DNA of 19,693 bases from Candidatus Kapaibacterium sp. (GCA_030835065.1 JAUQWR010000799.1:1-19693); one strand, 5' to 3'; shown: positions 7,133-17,167, numbered from the stretch's first letter. Numbers and translations are program-made. Notes: generated by a model from the letters alone, not told the origin.

Positions 7133-10100
7133 ATGAAGGGTACAAAAACTCTTCTAATTTCTGCTATTATAATATTAATGGCAGCAGTTGGAATCAATGC
7201 CGCAGAAATAACTATTGGAACTGGAACAAGTTCAAGTTATTTATATTGTATTGATCATGCTTACAAAAACTCAGTTGTCGAAACAATTTATTCAGCCGCA
7301 GAATTGGGTGGGCAAAGAGAGATTACATCAATCGCTTTGGAAAGAAATGGCGGAACAGGAACTGGAACTATCGGTAATGTGAAAGTCTATTTGAAAAATT
7401 CAGCTGTTAGTGAATTAGCTAGCGGCGGTACTTATGATTTGACTGGTTATACAATGGTGTATAACGATTCTATCGTGACAAATTCAACTATTGAATGGAT
7501 GACATTTAACTTGATTTCTTCATTTAGCTATAATGGCACAGATAATTTGCATGTGTTGATAGTAAAGGAAACAACTGATAAATGGACAACAACTACTGCT
7601 CCAAAGTTTAATTATACTTCTTCAAGTCCAATTTATAGAACAAGATATGATTATGATGATGTGAGCCCTAATTATTCTTTTACAAGAACTTATAACAGAC
7701 CGAATATTAAAATTACTTACACTCCATATTCTATGGTTTTAAATTCTATAAATGCTGAACATCCTACAGTTGCTTCAGTAAAATATGGAAGCTCAGATGT
7801 ACAAATTTTGAAAACAAATGTACGCACTTTAAATAGTTTAAATGCATTAAAATTAAATGCAATTAACTTTAATACAAATGGAACAACTAATGTAGCTGAT
7901 ATTACAAAAGCTCGTTTATATTATACAGGCAATTCAAATACATTTGCAACTACAACACCAGTAGGCCAGGAAGTAATTGCTCCGAATGGTTCTTTCTCAT
8001 TTACTGATTCAGTAACTTTAGCAGAAGGGAACAATTATTTCTGGTTAGTTTATGATTTGTCTAGCACATCTACTATCGGCAATCTTATCGATGCAGGTTT
8101 AGAATCTGCTACTGTATCTAATGTTGTAAACAATAATAATACAAGCCCAACTGGCTCAAGAACAATTGTTGGTCCTCTTAATGGTACTTATACAGTCGGT
8201 ACAGGTAACTATCCAAACTTATATTCTGTATTTTCTGATATCAACTCAGTTGGTATTTCAGGTGATGTTACTTTAGTAATTAATTCAGATATAAATGAAC
8301 CTGCTCCTGCAGTTTTGAATAATATTTTAGAAGAAGGCGCAGGCAACTACAAATTGACAATTCGTCCTGATGGTGTTGCAACTCGCAGAATTTATGGCGC
8401 TTTTGATTCAAGTGCAGTAATTTTATTAAATGGTGCTGATAGAGTAGAAATTAATGGTATGGCTGCTAATTCTACAACAGCTCACCAATTAATTATCGAA
8501 AATACAAACGATACTGAAGGTGCTGCTGTTTGGGCTAAATCTTTAGGTACTAACCAAGGTGTTAATAATTTAACAATTAAAAATACTGTGCTTAAAGCAG
8601 GTTCGCAAATGTCAAATACATTTGGCTTGCTTTATAATGGTGCGTATAGCACTTCTTCTCCTTATAATGTCGATTCTGATACTTTGACAATCGATAATAA
8701 TATCTTTGAAAAAGCTTACTACGGTATGAGAATTAATGGCGAATCAACTACTGATTATTTGACTAACGTTACTGTTACAAATAATAAATTTGGTAGTGTT
8801 GATTCAGCTCAGACTATTGTTTATTATGATGCTTATTTGTATTATACAGAAAATGCTGTAGTATCAAATAATACATTTATTAATAACAACCAATATGGTT
8901 TGTATTTGTCTTCGAGCCCTGGAGCTACTGCTAGCAATAATACATTCGAACAAACAAATTTGAACTTGTCAGCTCGCTTCTATGCTGGCATCTATTCAAG
9001 CTCTAATGATGTAAATATTGTAAATAATACTATTAAGAATTTCAGATATTATGGTATTTATAATTCCGGATCTAATTCTGTAATAGAATACAATACTATT
9101 TCAGATGGAATTAGTTCGACTTCTTCAGCAATTTATGGTATCTATTCATCTCTTGTTGCAGACGAAAATCAAGAAATTAATAAAAATAAAGTTTATAATA
9201 TTCATAATGCTTATTTATCATCAAGTAATGGTGGTGCATCTATCGCAATTTATGCAAACGGAGATGCTGATAATACAACTTTGACTCCTATCAATATTAC
9301 AAATAATATGATTTGGAATATTTCTTCTTTAGGATCAACTTCATCAACTGCCGAATATAACAATCCTATTGGTATTCGTTATCTTGGTTCGGCTATCAAT
9401 ATGATCAATAATACTATCGTGTTGAATCCTACTTTAGCTACAACTGGTAATACTGTAAGTGCTTGTATTTTTACAAGTAGCACAACTAATGCTGATATTC
9501 AAATTGCTAACAACATACTCGTTAATAAAGCAACAAGTGATGCTGCAGCAAAGAATTATGCAATATTCTGCTATTCAGCAGGAGAATTTACAACAATTAA
9601 TAATAATATTTATGATGTGAATTCAGCTACAAATGGTAATGTTGGCTATATTAAAGGCACAACAACTGCTTATGATACTAAGAATGATTGGGTTGCAGTA
9701 GTAACTAACGACCAAAATTCTAAAGAATTGACAGCCAGCTTGAAAACTCCTGTGCCATTCCTAGATGGTGGTGCTGTTGCTAATAGCGATTATTTATCAA
9801 ACGATATATTAACTGATACTGATTTTAACGACGAAACACGTGAAGAAGGACATAACTATATTGGTGCTGATATTGCAATTCCTACAAGCGTAACAATCAA
9901 TTCTAATATGCCTGAATTAGTTGAAACATGTGCCGGTGCTGCATATTCATTATCAATTGTTCCTCAAATAAATGGTTTTGCTGATGGTATCGAAAGAACA
10001 ACTATTCCTGGCGATTTATCAGCGATGAACTATACTTGGTATCATAATGATGCTGAAATTGCATATGATCCAAACAAAACTCCAGAAGAAAATGGATTCT

Positions 10101-12259
10101 TTGTAGTTAATAGAAACCAACTTCAAATCACAGAGTCTAAGAACTACCACACTGGTACTTACTATGCAGTAGTTACTCTCGGAACATCATCATCACAATC
10201 AACTAATGCAACATTTGCAATCGAACAACCAATCAAAATCAATGGCTTCACACAAAACACAGTTGTATGCGAAACAACTCCTTCATTTACAATGAATGTA
10301 GATGCTGAAGGTTCAATTCTTGGCTATCGTTGGGAAAAATACAATGATGCAACAGCTACTTACGAAACAATTGGTACAAGCTCTACACCTGAATTTACTG
10401 TAAATATAGTATCAAGACAAGCTACAGCCGGCAAATATCGTGCTGTTGTGATTGGTCCTGGCAATTGTGGTCCTGCAGAAGTAGCTACAATCGATAATAA
10501 TGTACTAATCGATTTACCAGTTAAAAATGCAACTATAATTAGCTCTACAGAAAACCTAATGAACTTATGCGAAAACGTTGAATTGAAGTTTACTGCAAGT
10601 GCTGAAGGTGATATCGCTGGCTACCAATGGCAAATTTTACGTGGCGAAACTTGGATTGACCTTACAAAATTTGAATTCCCAACATGTAATGAACCTACAT
10701 TAGTAATTCCAGAAACAAAAGTATCTAACTCAGGTCGTTATAGAGTTGTTGTATTTGGTACAGCTGCTTGTAATCAATTTGTAAGTGCTGAAATCGAATT
10801 TAGAGCATGGGAAGAATTTGAATTTGTTAAGCATCCAGAAGATTTGATTCTTTGCGAAAACCAAACAATCGGATTGAAAGTTATTGGAAAAGGTGAAATT
10901 CTTGCTTACCAATGGAAAAAAGATGGCGTTGTGATTCCCGTTGCTGAAAATGCGAGTGCAAACCAACCATTCTTCGAAATCAAAAATCCGAGCTACTATC
11001 AGTCAGGTGCTTATTCAGTTGTTTTAACTGTTAAAGATTGCAAAGGTATCAACCAAGTAGAATCAAACCCTGCTGAAGTTTACGTTATGAGAGCAACAGA
11101 AATTACAAAACAACCTTCAAACACAAAAGCAATGCTTGCTGGCAAAGCTATGTTTAGAGTTGAAGCTCACCACAAAGGTATTACACCTCCATCATACAAA
11201 GACAAATTCCAATGGTACCGTTATGATGTAGCAACAAATACTTCGACAGAATTGAAAGATAATGCTCGTATTGCTGGCGCTCAATCTTCAGTACTTACAA
11301 TCAACAATGTAGAAGCCGCTGATTATACAAAGAACGGTGCTAAATATTATGTAGTTGTAACTGGTCTTTGCGGCGAAGTAAGTTCTGCAAAAGTTGACTT
11401 AGAAGAAGGTGCTAACGTTATTATTAAATCAGAACCGACAGCTGCAACAGTTTGCGAAGCTGCTAATGCTAGCTTTACCGTAGATGCTGAAGCTACAAAC
11501 AATGTTCAATTGGTTTATCAATGGATGAAAGATGGCAGAGCTATCGCTGATAACTCAATTTATACTGGTACAAATACTAATACATTGAATATTAATGCTG
11601 CTACAACAGCAGAAGCTGGCAAATATTCAGTCGAAGTCAGCTATATTACAAACGAAGCTAAAGCTACATCGCAAGAAGCTGAATTAGTAATCAACCTTAA
11701 ACCTACTATCAAAACACAACCAATTGCTAATACAACAGTTCAAGTTGGTAAAGACTTAGAATTGACAGTAGAAGCTGAATCAAAAACAGCAGTTACATAT
11801 CAATGGAAAAAAGACGGCAACGATATTCAAGGTGCAACAAATGCTACATATACTAAGTCTGCAGTAGATCAAAATGATGCAGGTAAATATACAGTAGTAG
11901 TAAAAAATGATTGCGGCGAAATCGTATCTTCTGAATCTAATGTAGCTGTAACAACAACTCAAGCAACAAGCGTAAGCGAAACTGCAGATGGATCGATGAG
12001 ATTATTCTCAGTAGTTCCAAATCCTGCAAATAGCATTGCTTCTGTAAGCTTCGAATTGACAAACGACGCATTTGCAAGCTTGTCAATTATTGATATGACA
12101 GGAAGAGAAGTAGCTGTCATTTCAAATACATTTGCAACAAAAGGAATTAATACATTCAAATTTGATGTTAATTCATTAGAATTGACAAATGGTGTTTATT
12201 TTATTTCATTAAAATCAAATGCTAATGTATTGATGAACAAATTCATCGTTAACAAATAA
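7133..12259 (+). CDS. Giant T9SS-secreted protein with beta-helix and Ig-like repeats
   Basis: 1708 aa, starting at ATG 7133 seven bases after AAGGGG. Residues 1-24 are a signal peptide (MKGTKTLLISAIIILMAAVG, then INAA). Residues ~25-205 form a beta-sandwich-like region. Residues ~207-343 resemble the domain found N-terminal to BNR-repeat neuraminidases ('KARLYYTGNSNTF', 'LAEGNNYFWLVYDLSS'). Residues ~430-845 are a right-handed parallel beta-helix with PbH1-type coils ('VTVTNNKFG', 'AVVSNNTFINN', 'VNIVNNTIKNF'), a fold common in carbohydrate-active or adhesive proteins. From ~916 to ~1610 I count about seven Ig-like domains, each with 'YQW/YRW' and 'GxYxVVV' strands. Residues ~1622-1708 ('VVPNPANSIASV' to 'LMNKFIVNK') are a type A T9SS sorting domain. 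It is predicted to be displayed on the cell surface, probably as an adhesin or polysaccharide-binding protein. No catalytic residues can be assigned. It seems to be a single-gene unit closed by the terminator at 12291. Confidence 0.92.
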   Translation: MKGTKTLLISAIIILMAAVGINAAEITIGTGTSSSYLYCIDHAYKNSVVETIYSAAELGGQREITSIALERNGGTGTGTIGNVKVYLKNSAVSELASGGTYDLTGYTMVYNDSIVTNSTIEWMTFNLISSFSYNGTDNLHVLIVKETTDKWTTTTAPKFNYTSSSPIYRTRYDYDDVSPNYSFTRTYNRPNIKITYTPYSMVLNSINAEHPTVASVKYGSSDVQILKTNVRTLNSLNALKLNAINFNTNGTTNVADITKARLYYTGNSNTFATTTPVGQEVIAPNGSFSFTDSVTLAEGNNYFWLVYDLSSTSTIGNLIDAGLESATVSNVVNNNNTSPTGSRTIVGPLNGTYTVGTGNYPNLYSVFSDINSVGISGDVTLVINSDINEPAPAVLNNILEEGAGNYKLTIRPDGVATRRIYGAFDSSAVILLNGADRVEINGMAANSTTAHQLIIENTNDTEGAAVWAKSLGTNQGVNNLTIKNTVLKAGSQMSNTFGLLYNGAYSTSSPYNVDSDTLTIDNNIFEKAYYGMRINGESTTDYLTNVTVTNNKFGSVDSAQTIVYYDAYLYYTENAVVSNNTFINNNQYGLYLSSSPGATASNNTFEQTNLNLSARFYAGIYSSSNDVNIVNNTIKNFRYYGIYNSGSNSVIEYNTISDGISSTSSAIYGIYSSLVADENQEINKNKVYNIHNAYLSSSNGGASIAIYANGDADNTTLTPINITNNMIWNISSLGSTSSTAEYNNPIGIRYLGSAINMINNTIVLNPTLATTGNTVSACIFTSSTTNADIQIANNILVNKATSDAAAKNYAIFCYSAGEFTTINNNIYDVNSATNGNVGYIKGTTTAYDTKNDWVAVVTNDQNSKELTASLKTPVPFLDGGAVANSDYLSNDILTDTDFNDETREEGHNYIGADIAIPTSVTINSNMPELVETCAGAAYSLSIVPQINGFADGIERTTIPGDLSAMNYTWYHNDAEIAYDPNKTPEENGFFVVNRNQLQITESKNYHTGTYYAVVTLGTSSSQSTNATFAIEQPIKINGFTQNTVVCETTPSFTMNVDAEGSILGYRWEKYNDATATYETIGTSSTPEFTVNIVSRQATAGKYRAVVIGPGNCGPAEVATIDNNVLIDLPVKNATIISSTENLMNLCENVELKFTASAEGDIAGYQWQILRGETWIDLTKFEFPTCNEPTLVIPETKVSNSGRYRVVVFGTAACNQFVSAEIEFRAWEEFEFVKHPEDLILCENQTIGLKVIGKGEILAYQWKKDGVVIPVAENASANQPFFEIKNPSYYQSGAYSVVLTVKDCKGINQVESNPAEVYVMRATEITKQPSNTKAMLAGKAMFRVEAHHKGITPPSYKDKFQWYRYDVATNTSTELKDNARIAGAQSSVLTINNVEAADYTKNGAKYYVVVTGLCGEVSSAKVDLEEGANVIIKSEPTAATVCEAANASFTVDAEATNNVQLVYQWMKDGRAIADNSIYTGTNTNTLNINAATTAEAGKYSVEVSYITNEAKATSQEAELVINLKPTIKTQPIANTTVQVGKDLELTVEAESKTAVTYQWKKDGNDIQGATNATYTKSAVDQNDAGKYTVVVKNDCGEIVSSESNVAVTTTQATSVSETADGSMRLFSVVPNPANSIASVSFELTNDAFASLSIIDMTGREVAVISNTFATKGINTFKFDVNSLELTNGVYFISLKSNANVLMNKFIVNK

Positions 12260-12290
12260 TAATTAATATTATTATTTGTTATTACTCTAT

Positions 12291-12324
12291 ATCCGGGCTC
12301 ATAAAAATGGGTCCGGATTTTTTT
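12291..12324 (+). terminator. Rho-independent terminator after the 1708-aa protein gene
   Basis: ATCCGGGCTCAT (12291-12302), loop AAAA, ATGGGTCCGGAT (12307-12318). The RNA stem is 12 bp, with two G-U wobbles. It is followed directly by a run of seven T's (12318-12324). It lies 31 nt past the stop codon. A second weak A/T-only palindrome (AATAATAAT/ATTATTATT) overlaps the stop codon at 12255-12276. Confidence 0.9.
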
Positions 12325-12356
12325 ATTTTGATTATTTCAAAAAAAAAATCAAATTG

Positions 12357-12368
12357 AATAGTACTATT
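12357..12368. promoter_or_regulatory. Perfect 12-bp palindrome upstream of the aspartic-protease lipoprotein
   Basis: AATAGTACTATT is fully self-complementary and ends 10 bp before the GGAG ribosome site of the lipoprotein gene. The position suits a repressor operator or the 5' end of a short leader, but a 12-bp palindrome in AT-rich DNA can arise by chance. Confidence 0.25.
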
Positions 12369-12391
12369 TAAACACTTTGGAGAATGATAAT

Positions 12392-13525
12392 ATGAAACTT
12401 AAGAGAGTTAGTTTTTTTGTGTCAATTTTTGCATTAGTATTTTTATCTGCATGTGGGCTTCCTAAAGTTTCCACCGTAAAAGATTATAATGACAAATATA
12501 CACCAAGTGTAGCCGATTGGAGATTGTATGTTTTCAATATTGGCAAAGAGGCAGTCGGTCCGCAAATCCAAAGTTTTGATTCAGCATTTAGTTGTTATGT
12601 CGAAAATCTTCATTTAAAAAAAAGCAAGGAAATTGATCCGTGCATACAAAGCTTTTCAAAAATAGTAGATCTATCATTAGAAAATCAGATAATTCTATTG
12701 GATATAGCAACTCGATATGATAGTACGATAAGCCCTACGGTATTAGAAAAACCGCTTAAAACCAAGTTATATACTTTTTCGAACATTCCTTATATTACAC
12801 TTATGATTGGCGGTAAGGAATATTCGTTTATTATCGATACAGGATGCCAGTTTTCAATAATATCAAATCTTTCAGATATAATTGCATCTGCAAAAGATTC
12901 AAAAATTTCTGAATTGGTTCTAAATAATGGGCAAGATGATAAACTTGAAGCAAATACAATATTGACAGTTGAATTAGAAAATGATGGCACAAAGTTTCTT
13001 AATGAATTCATTGCAGTTCCCGAAGATAATTTGTCATTTAAAAGTTATCTGGTATTTGGCAAAAAAGTAGATGGTATTATTGGCTGGAACTTATTGAAAA
13101 ACTATAGATTCTTGATTGATTATAAAAACGAAAAGTTTGTAATGGAAAATTCAAGTAAGATTAATCGTAGATACGATCTCTTCTATTTTACACATCCATT
13201 TGTAATTAATTCTTTGGATACAAATGCGATTGAGTATTACTTTGTAGATACCGGTGCAAGACTATCAAAATTTTATACAACAGAAGAATTGAAAAATATT
13301 GAAAAGAGTGAGAAGCAAACAATTAGTGGCACTGTAGAAGAGAATTATGAACTAAGAGAAAATGTAAAAATTAGAATCAAAGATTATATATTTACATATA
13401 AGAAAGCAAATTTTTATTTTAAAGAAAGCGAAAGCGAGAAAAATAATATGATTGGTTCTGATGCTTTTATTAATGGAAGCCTGCTTATAGACTATCCGAA
13501 TGGAATATTTGAATATACAGAATAA
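12392..13525 (+). CDS. Lipoprotein with duplicated retropepsin-like (clan AA) aspartic-protease domain
   Basis: I place the start at ATG 12392, nine bases after GGAG (12379-12382). The longer frame would begin at TTG 12377, inside that ribosome site. The 377-aa product has a lipoprotein signal with lipobox LSAC and Cys21, so it should be membrane-anchored in the periplasm or at the outer membrane. Two half-domains follow. The first has 'FIIDTGCQFS' (Asp149-Thr150-Gly151) and 'VDGIIGWNLLKNYRFLIDY' (~226-244). The second has 'YYFVDTGARLS' (Asp286-Thr287-Gly288) and 'MIGSDAFINGSLLIDYPNG' near the C-terminus. D-T-G followed by (I/L)IG-x-x-LL-x-IDY is the hallmark of retropepsin/pepsin-like aspartic peptidases; here both catalytic aspartates sit in one chain, so an intramolecular active site is possible. 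The first ~110 mature residues match nothing I know. It appears to be monocistronic. The substrate is unknown, and activity is inferred only. Confidence 0.8.
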   Translation: MKLKRVSFFVSIFALVFLSACGLPKVSTVKDYNDKYTPSVADWRLYVFNIGKEAVGPQIQSFDSAFSCYVENLHLKKSKEIDPCIQSFSKIVDLSLENQIILLDIATRYDSTISPTVLEKPLKTKLYTFSNIPYITLMIGGKEYSFIIDTGCQFSIISNLSDIIASAKDSKISELVLNNGQDDKLEANTILTVELENDGTKFLNEFIAVPEDNLSFKSYLVFGKKVDGIIGWNLLKNYRFLIDYKNEKFVMENSSKINRRYDLFYFTHPFVINSLDTNAIEYYFVDTGARLSKFYTTEELKNIEKSEKQTISGTVEENYELRENVKIRIKDYIFTYKKANFYFKESESEKNNMIGSDAFINGSLLIDYPNGIFEYTE

Positions 13526-13573
13526 TTTTTTTCTTCCATATTACAATAATAAATTTTAAATTGCGTTTTAACG

Positions 13574-13600
13574 TTAGCACTCTCGACAAATGAGTGCTAA
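13574..13600 (+). promoter_or_regulatory. CIRCE operator (HrcA binding site) of groESL
   Basis: TTAGCACTC-N9-GAGTGCTAA matches the CIRCE consensus at all 18 arm bases with the canonical 9-bp spacer. HrcA binds this element and represses groESL until heat or protein-folding stress titrates GroEL. It lies 51 bp upstream of the groES start codon. No hrcA gene is in the window. Confidence 0.97.
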
Positions 13601-13611
13601 CAAATTATAAA
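13583..13611 (+). promoter_or_regulatory. Possible sigma-70-type promoter overlapping CIRCE
   Basis: TCGACA (13583-13588) lies in the CIRCE spacer. TATAAA (13606-13611) follows with a 17-bp gap, giving a -35/-10 pair that HrcA would block directly. Transcription would start near 13618, leaving a leader of about 35 nt. This is a pattern match only. Confidence 0.45.
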
Positions 13612-13651
13612 ACAAAAATTGAAAAAGTTTATAATAGAATCGGAGGAAAAA

Positions 13652-13929
13652 ATGAATCTAACACCATTGCACGATCGCATTATCGTGAAACCTGCACAAG
13701 CAGAAGAAACAACAAAAGGCGGAATTATTATTCCTGATACAGCAAAAGAAAAACCAATGCAAGGCGAAGTAGTAGCAGTTGGCAAAGGCAAAGTAGCTGA
13801 TGATGGCAAAATGATTGCAATGTCAGTTAAAGTTGGTGATGTTGTATTGTATGGTAAATATGCAGGAACAGAATTCAACGTCGATGGCGAAGAATATTTG
13901 ATGATGCGCGAAACAGATGTATTTGCAAT

Positions 13930-13942
<13 letters not shown>
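13652..13942 (+). CDS. groES: Co-chaperonin GroES (Hsp10)
   Basis: GroES is the heptameric lid of the GroEL folding chamber in the cytoplasm. The 96-aa product starting at ATG 13652 is the normal family length and begins '[14 protein letters not shown]', the usual N-terminus. The mobile loop that contacts GroEL is visible at residues ~17-33 ('[18 protein letters not shown]' region). The conserved '[13 protein letters not shown]' and '[13 protein letters not shown]' strands follow. A strong GGAGG (13642-13646) lies 5 nt before the ATG. A longer in-frame extension from TTG 13619 would span the ribosome site and is rejected. It is co-transcribed with groEL 26 nt downstream and is under CIRCE/HrcA control. 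Confidence 0.97.
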
Positions 13943-15600
<1,658 letters not shown>

Positions 15601-15625
15601 TAGTCTTTTTGTATGAAATTATAAG

Positions 15626-15657
15626 ACAGCTGCAAAATTATTTGCGGCTGTTTTTTT
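15626..15657 (+). terminator. Rho-independent terminator of groESL
   Basis: ACAGCTGCAAA, loop ATTA, TTTGCGGCTGT: an 11-bp stem with one G-U pair, followed by seven T's (15651-15657). It begins 26 nt after the groEL stop. Confidence 0.92.
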
Positions 15658-15741
15658 ATATAAAAATGGTTGTTTCAAAAGAGTCGAATTAAGTATCTTT
15701 TAATAAATAGCTTTTTAAAATTCTCTTTTATTGTTTTTTTG

Positions 15742-15818
15742 GTAGAGACATGTCTGTGAGCAGTCTAAAAAAAACGAGAATTCCAATATCAAGAGACAGG
15801 TCTGCGACCTGTCTCTAC
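15742..15818. repeat. 77-bp element bounded by GTAGAGACA inverted ends with an internal perfect palindrome
   Basis: The left end GTAGAGACATGTC (15742-15754) is inverted at the right end as GACCTGTCTCTAC (15806-15818), 12 of 13 bases matching. The right half is itself a perfect hairpin, AGAGACAGGTC-TGC-GACCTGTCTCT (15792-15816). An AATTCTC/GAGAATT pair (15719-15725, 15776-15782) interleaves with it. It lies in the convergent gap between groEL and the solute-binding protein gene. On the minus strand the hairpin is followed, 17 nt on, by a run of eight T's, so it may also end transcription of that gene. GTAGAGACAGGTC-type palindromes are the style of dispersed REP- or MITE-like repeats, but only this copy is visible here. 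The rest of the 273-bp gap shows nothing else beyond the groESL terminator. Confidence 0.65.
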
Positions 15819-15873
15819 AATATTTACTACATTATATTTGAGCTAAGCTTTTTAAGTATTGATGAAATCAAAT

Positions 15874-17103
15874 TTATTGGATTGTACCGTTTGCCAAAAG
15901 CATGTTAATTTCATACTGGGCGTTGTCCAGAGCAGTTTTGGCATCGGCTTTGCCATAGATTGCTTGTACTACAGCATTTTCGATTATAGCTTCGATATCA
16001 AGCCACTGAGGATGCACAGGAGTCATCTTTGAATTTGCTAATTGACTTGCAAAAACACTTTTCGAAGGATTGGAAGCAAAATAAGGATCTTTGAAAAATC
16101 TTTTATCTGCGGGAAATCCAGCTTCATTGATTTTTTTGCAGATTTTAAGGCTATTGCTACCATCAGTAAGGAATTGGACAAACTTTTCGGCAAGAGATTT
16201 TTTCTTAGAATTGACACTAACCGCTAAATATTCACCACCAGCAAATGAAACACCCGGAGAATTAATCTTGCCGGGAATAGGACTTATGCCATAATTCAAA
16301 TTTGGATTTTCATTTTTAATTTTGTCGATTAGCCATGCACCAGAAAACCAAAAGCCAATTTTGCCCTGAGCAAAAGCAGCATCAAGCTGGCGTTGAGTTT
16401 CGATCATGCCAACGTGCGACAAATCAATATACATTTGTAGAGCTTCGATATTTGCCTGGCTGTTTATTACAGGTTTGCCTTTAGAGTCGAAAATATCACC
16501 GCCAAAAGTCCAAAACATAGGAACAATTTTTTTGTATAGTCTATGAGGATCAGAGCCATTAGCACCGAACCCATAAATCGAATTACCATCATTTATTAGA
16601 TTAGCATACTCAAGCATTTTGGCAAATGTAGCCGGAGCTGAAGTCTCGATTCCTGCTTTTTGCATTAAATCTTTATTATAAAACAAAACTCTAGTATCGA
16701 CAACCCAAGGAGCAGCATAATACTTACCTTGCCACTTTGCAGGTTCGCGCGAAAAGTCTAAGAAATTAGAAAAATCAATTGAGTTTTTGAGTTCTAATAA
16801 GACACCTGAAGAAGAAAACTGAGGAATCCAATCGGAACCTAATTCCAATACATCAGGCGAAGTACGAGAATTGAAGGCAGCCATCAATTTAGTTTTACCA
16901 TCGTTCCAACTCAATTCAGTCATTTCGACCTTGCAGTCGTTTGCCTTTTCAAATTCGGCAACTAGCTCTTGAATAACTTTCTTTTGGTTGGGTTCGCTCC
17001 AAAAATGCCAAAACTTTATTGTATTATGGGTATCAACCTTTTTTGTGCATGAGCCTGTTATGGCTGCTATTGCAATTACAAATATCAGAATGATTCTTTT
17101 CAT
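15874..17103 (-). CDS. ABC-transporter extracellular solute-binding lipoprotein, family 1 (sugar type)
   Basis: 409 aa with a lipoprotein signal (basic MKR, a hydrophobic stretch, lipobox TGSC, Cys19), so it should be tethered to a membrane facing the periplasm. The mature region follows the UgpB/MalE-like family 1 pattern: 'IKFWHFWSEPNQKKVIQELVAEFEKAN' near the N-terminus (~29-55), 'SPDVLELGSDWIPQF' (~81-95), 'YYAAPWVVDTRVLFYNKDLMQKAG' (~127-150), 'AFAQGKIGFWFSGAWL' (~244-259) and 'GGEYLAVSVNSKKK' (~291-304). These domains bind sugars or related polyols and deliver them to an ABC permease, but no permease or ATPase gene is next to it, so the transport partner lies elsewhere. No clear Shine-Dalgarno precedes the ATG at 17103. 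The ligand cannot be read from sequence. A second possible start (CAT at 17108-17110) is out of frame. Confidence 0.9.
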   Translation of the reverse strand: MKRIILIFVIAIAAITGSCTKKVDTHNTIKFWHFWSEPNQKKVIQELVAEFEKANDCKVEMTELSWNDGKTKLMAAFNSRTSPDVLELGSDWIPQFSSSGVLLELKNSIDFSNFLDFSREPAKWQGKYYAAPWVVDTRVLFYNKDLMQKAGIETSAPATFAKMLEYANLINDGNSIYGFGANGSDPHRLYKKIVPMFWTFGGDIFDSKGKPVINSQANIEALQMYIDLSHVGMIETQRQLDAAFAQGKIGFWFSGAWLIDKIKNENPNLNYGISPIPGKINSPGVSFAGGEYLAVSVNSKKKSLAEKFVQFLTDGSNSLKICKKINEAGFPADKRFFKDPYFASNPSKSVFASQLANSKMTPVHPQWLDIEAIIENAVVQAIYGKADAKTALDNAQYEINMLLANGTIQ

Positions 17104-17167
17104 TACACATTTGAAAATTATTATATAAACAATAAATCGAAATTAATGAAAAAATGAGATTTATAAA

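Noticed and set aside
8430..9670. Repeated AATAATAC/NNT-rich sequence as a DNA repeat or CRISPR-like array
   Set aside because: The periodicity comes from beta-helix coils (NN-T/N-x-F/I) in a continuous reading frame; the units are neither identical nor evenly spaced.
12255..12276. A/T-only palindrome over the stop codon of the 1708-aa gene as a separate terminator
   Set aside because: It has no GC in the stem and would be unstable; the hairpin at 12291 is the convincing terminator.
12377..12391. Five-residue N-terminal extension of the aspartic-protease lipoprotein from a TTG codon
   Set aside because: The TTG sits within the GGAG ribosome site of the ATG at 12392, and the lipoprotein signal is cleaner from the ATG.
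13619..13651. Eleven-residue N-terminal extension of GroES from TTG
   Set aside because: It spans the GGAGG site, and GroES normally begins at 'MNLTPLHDR'-like sequence with ~96 residues.
13597..13878. 93-aa minus-strand ORF opposite groES
   Set aside because: It is the antisense shadow of a conserved gene and overlaps the CIRCE operator; no ribosome site or known motif.
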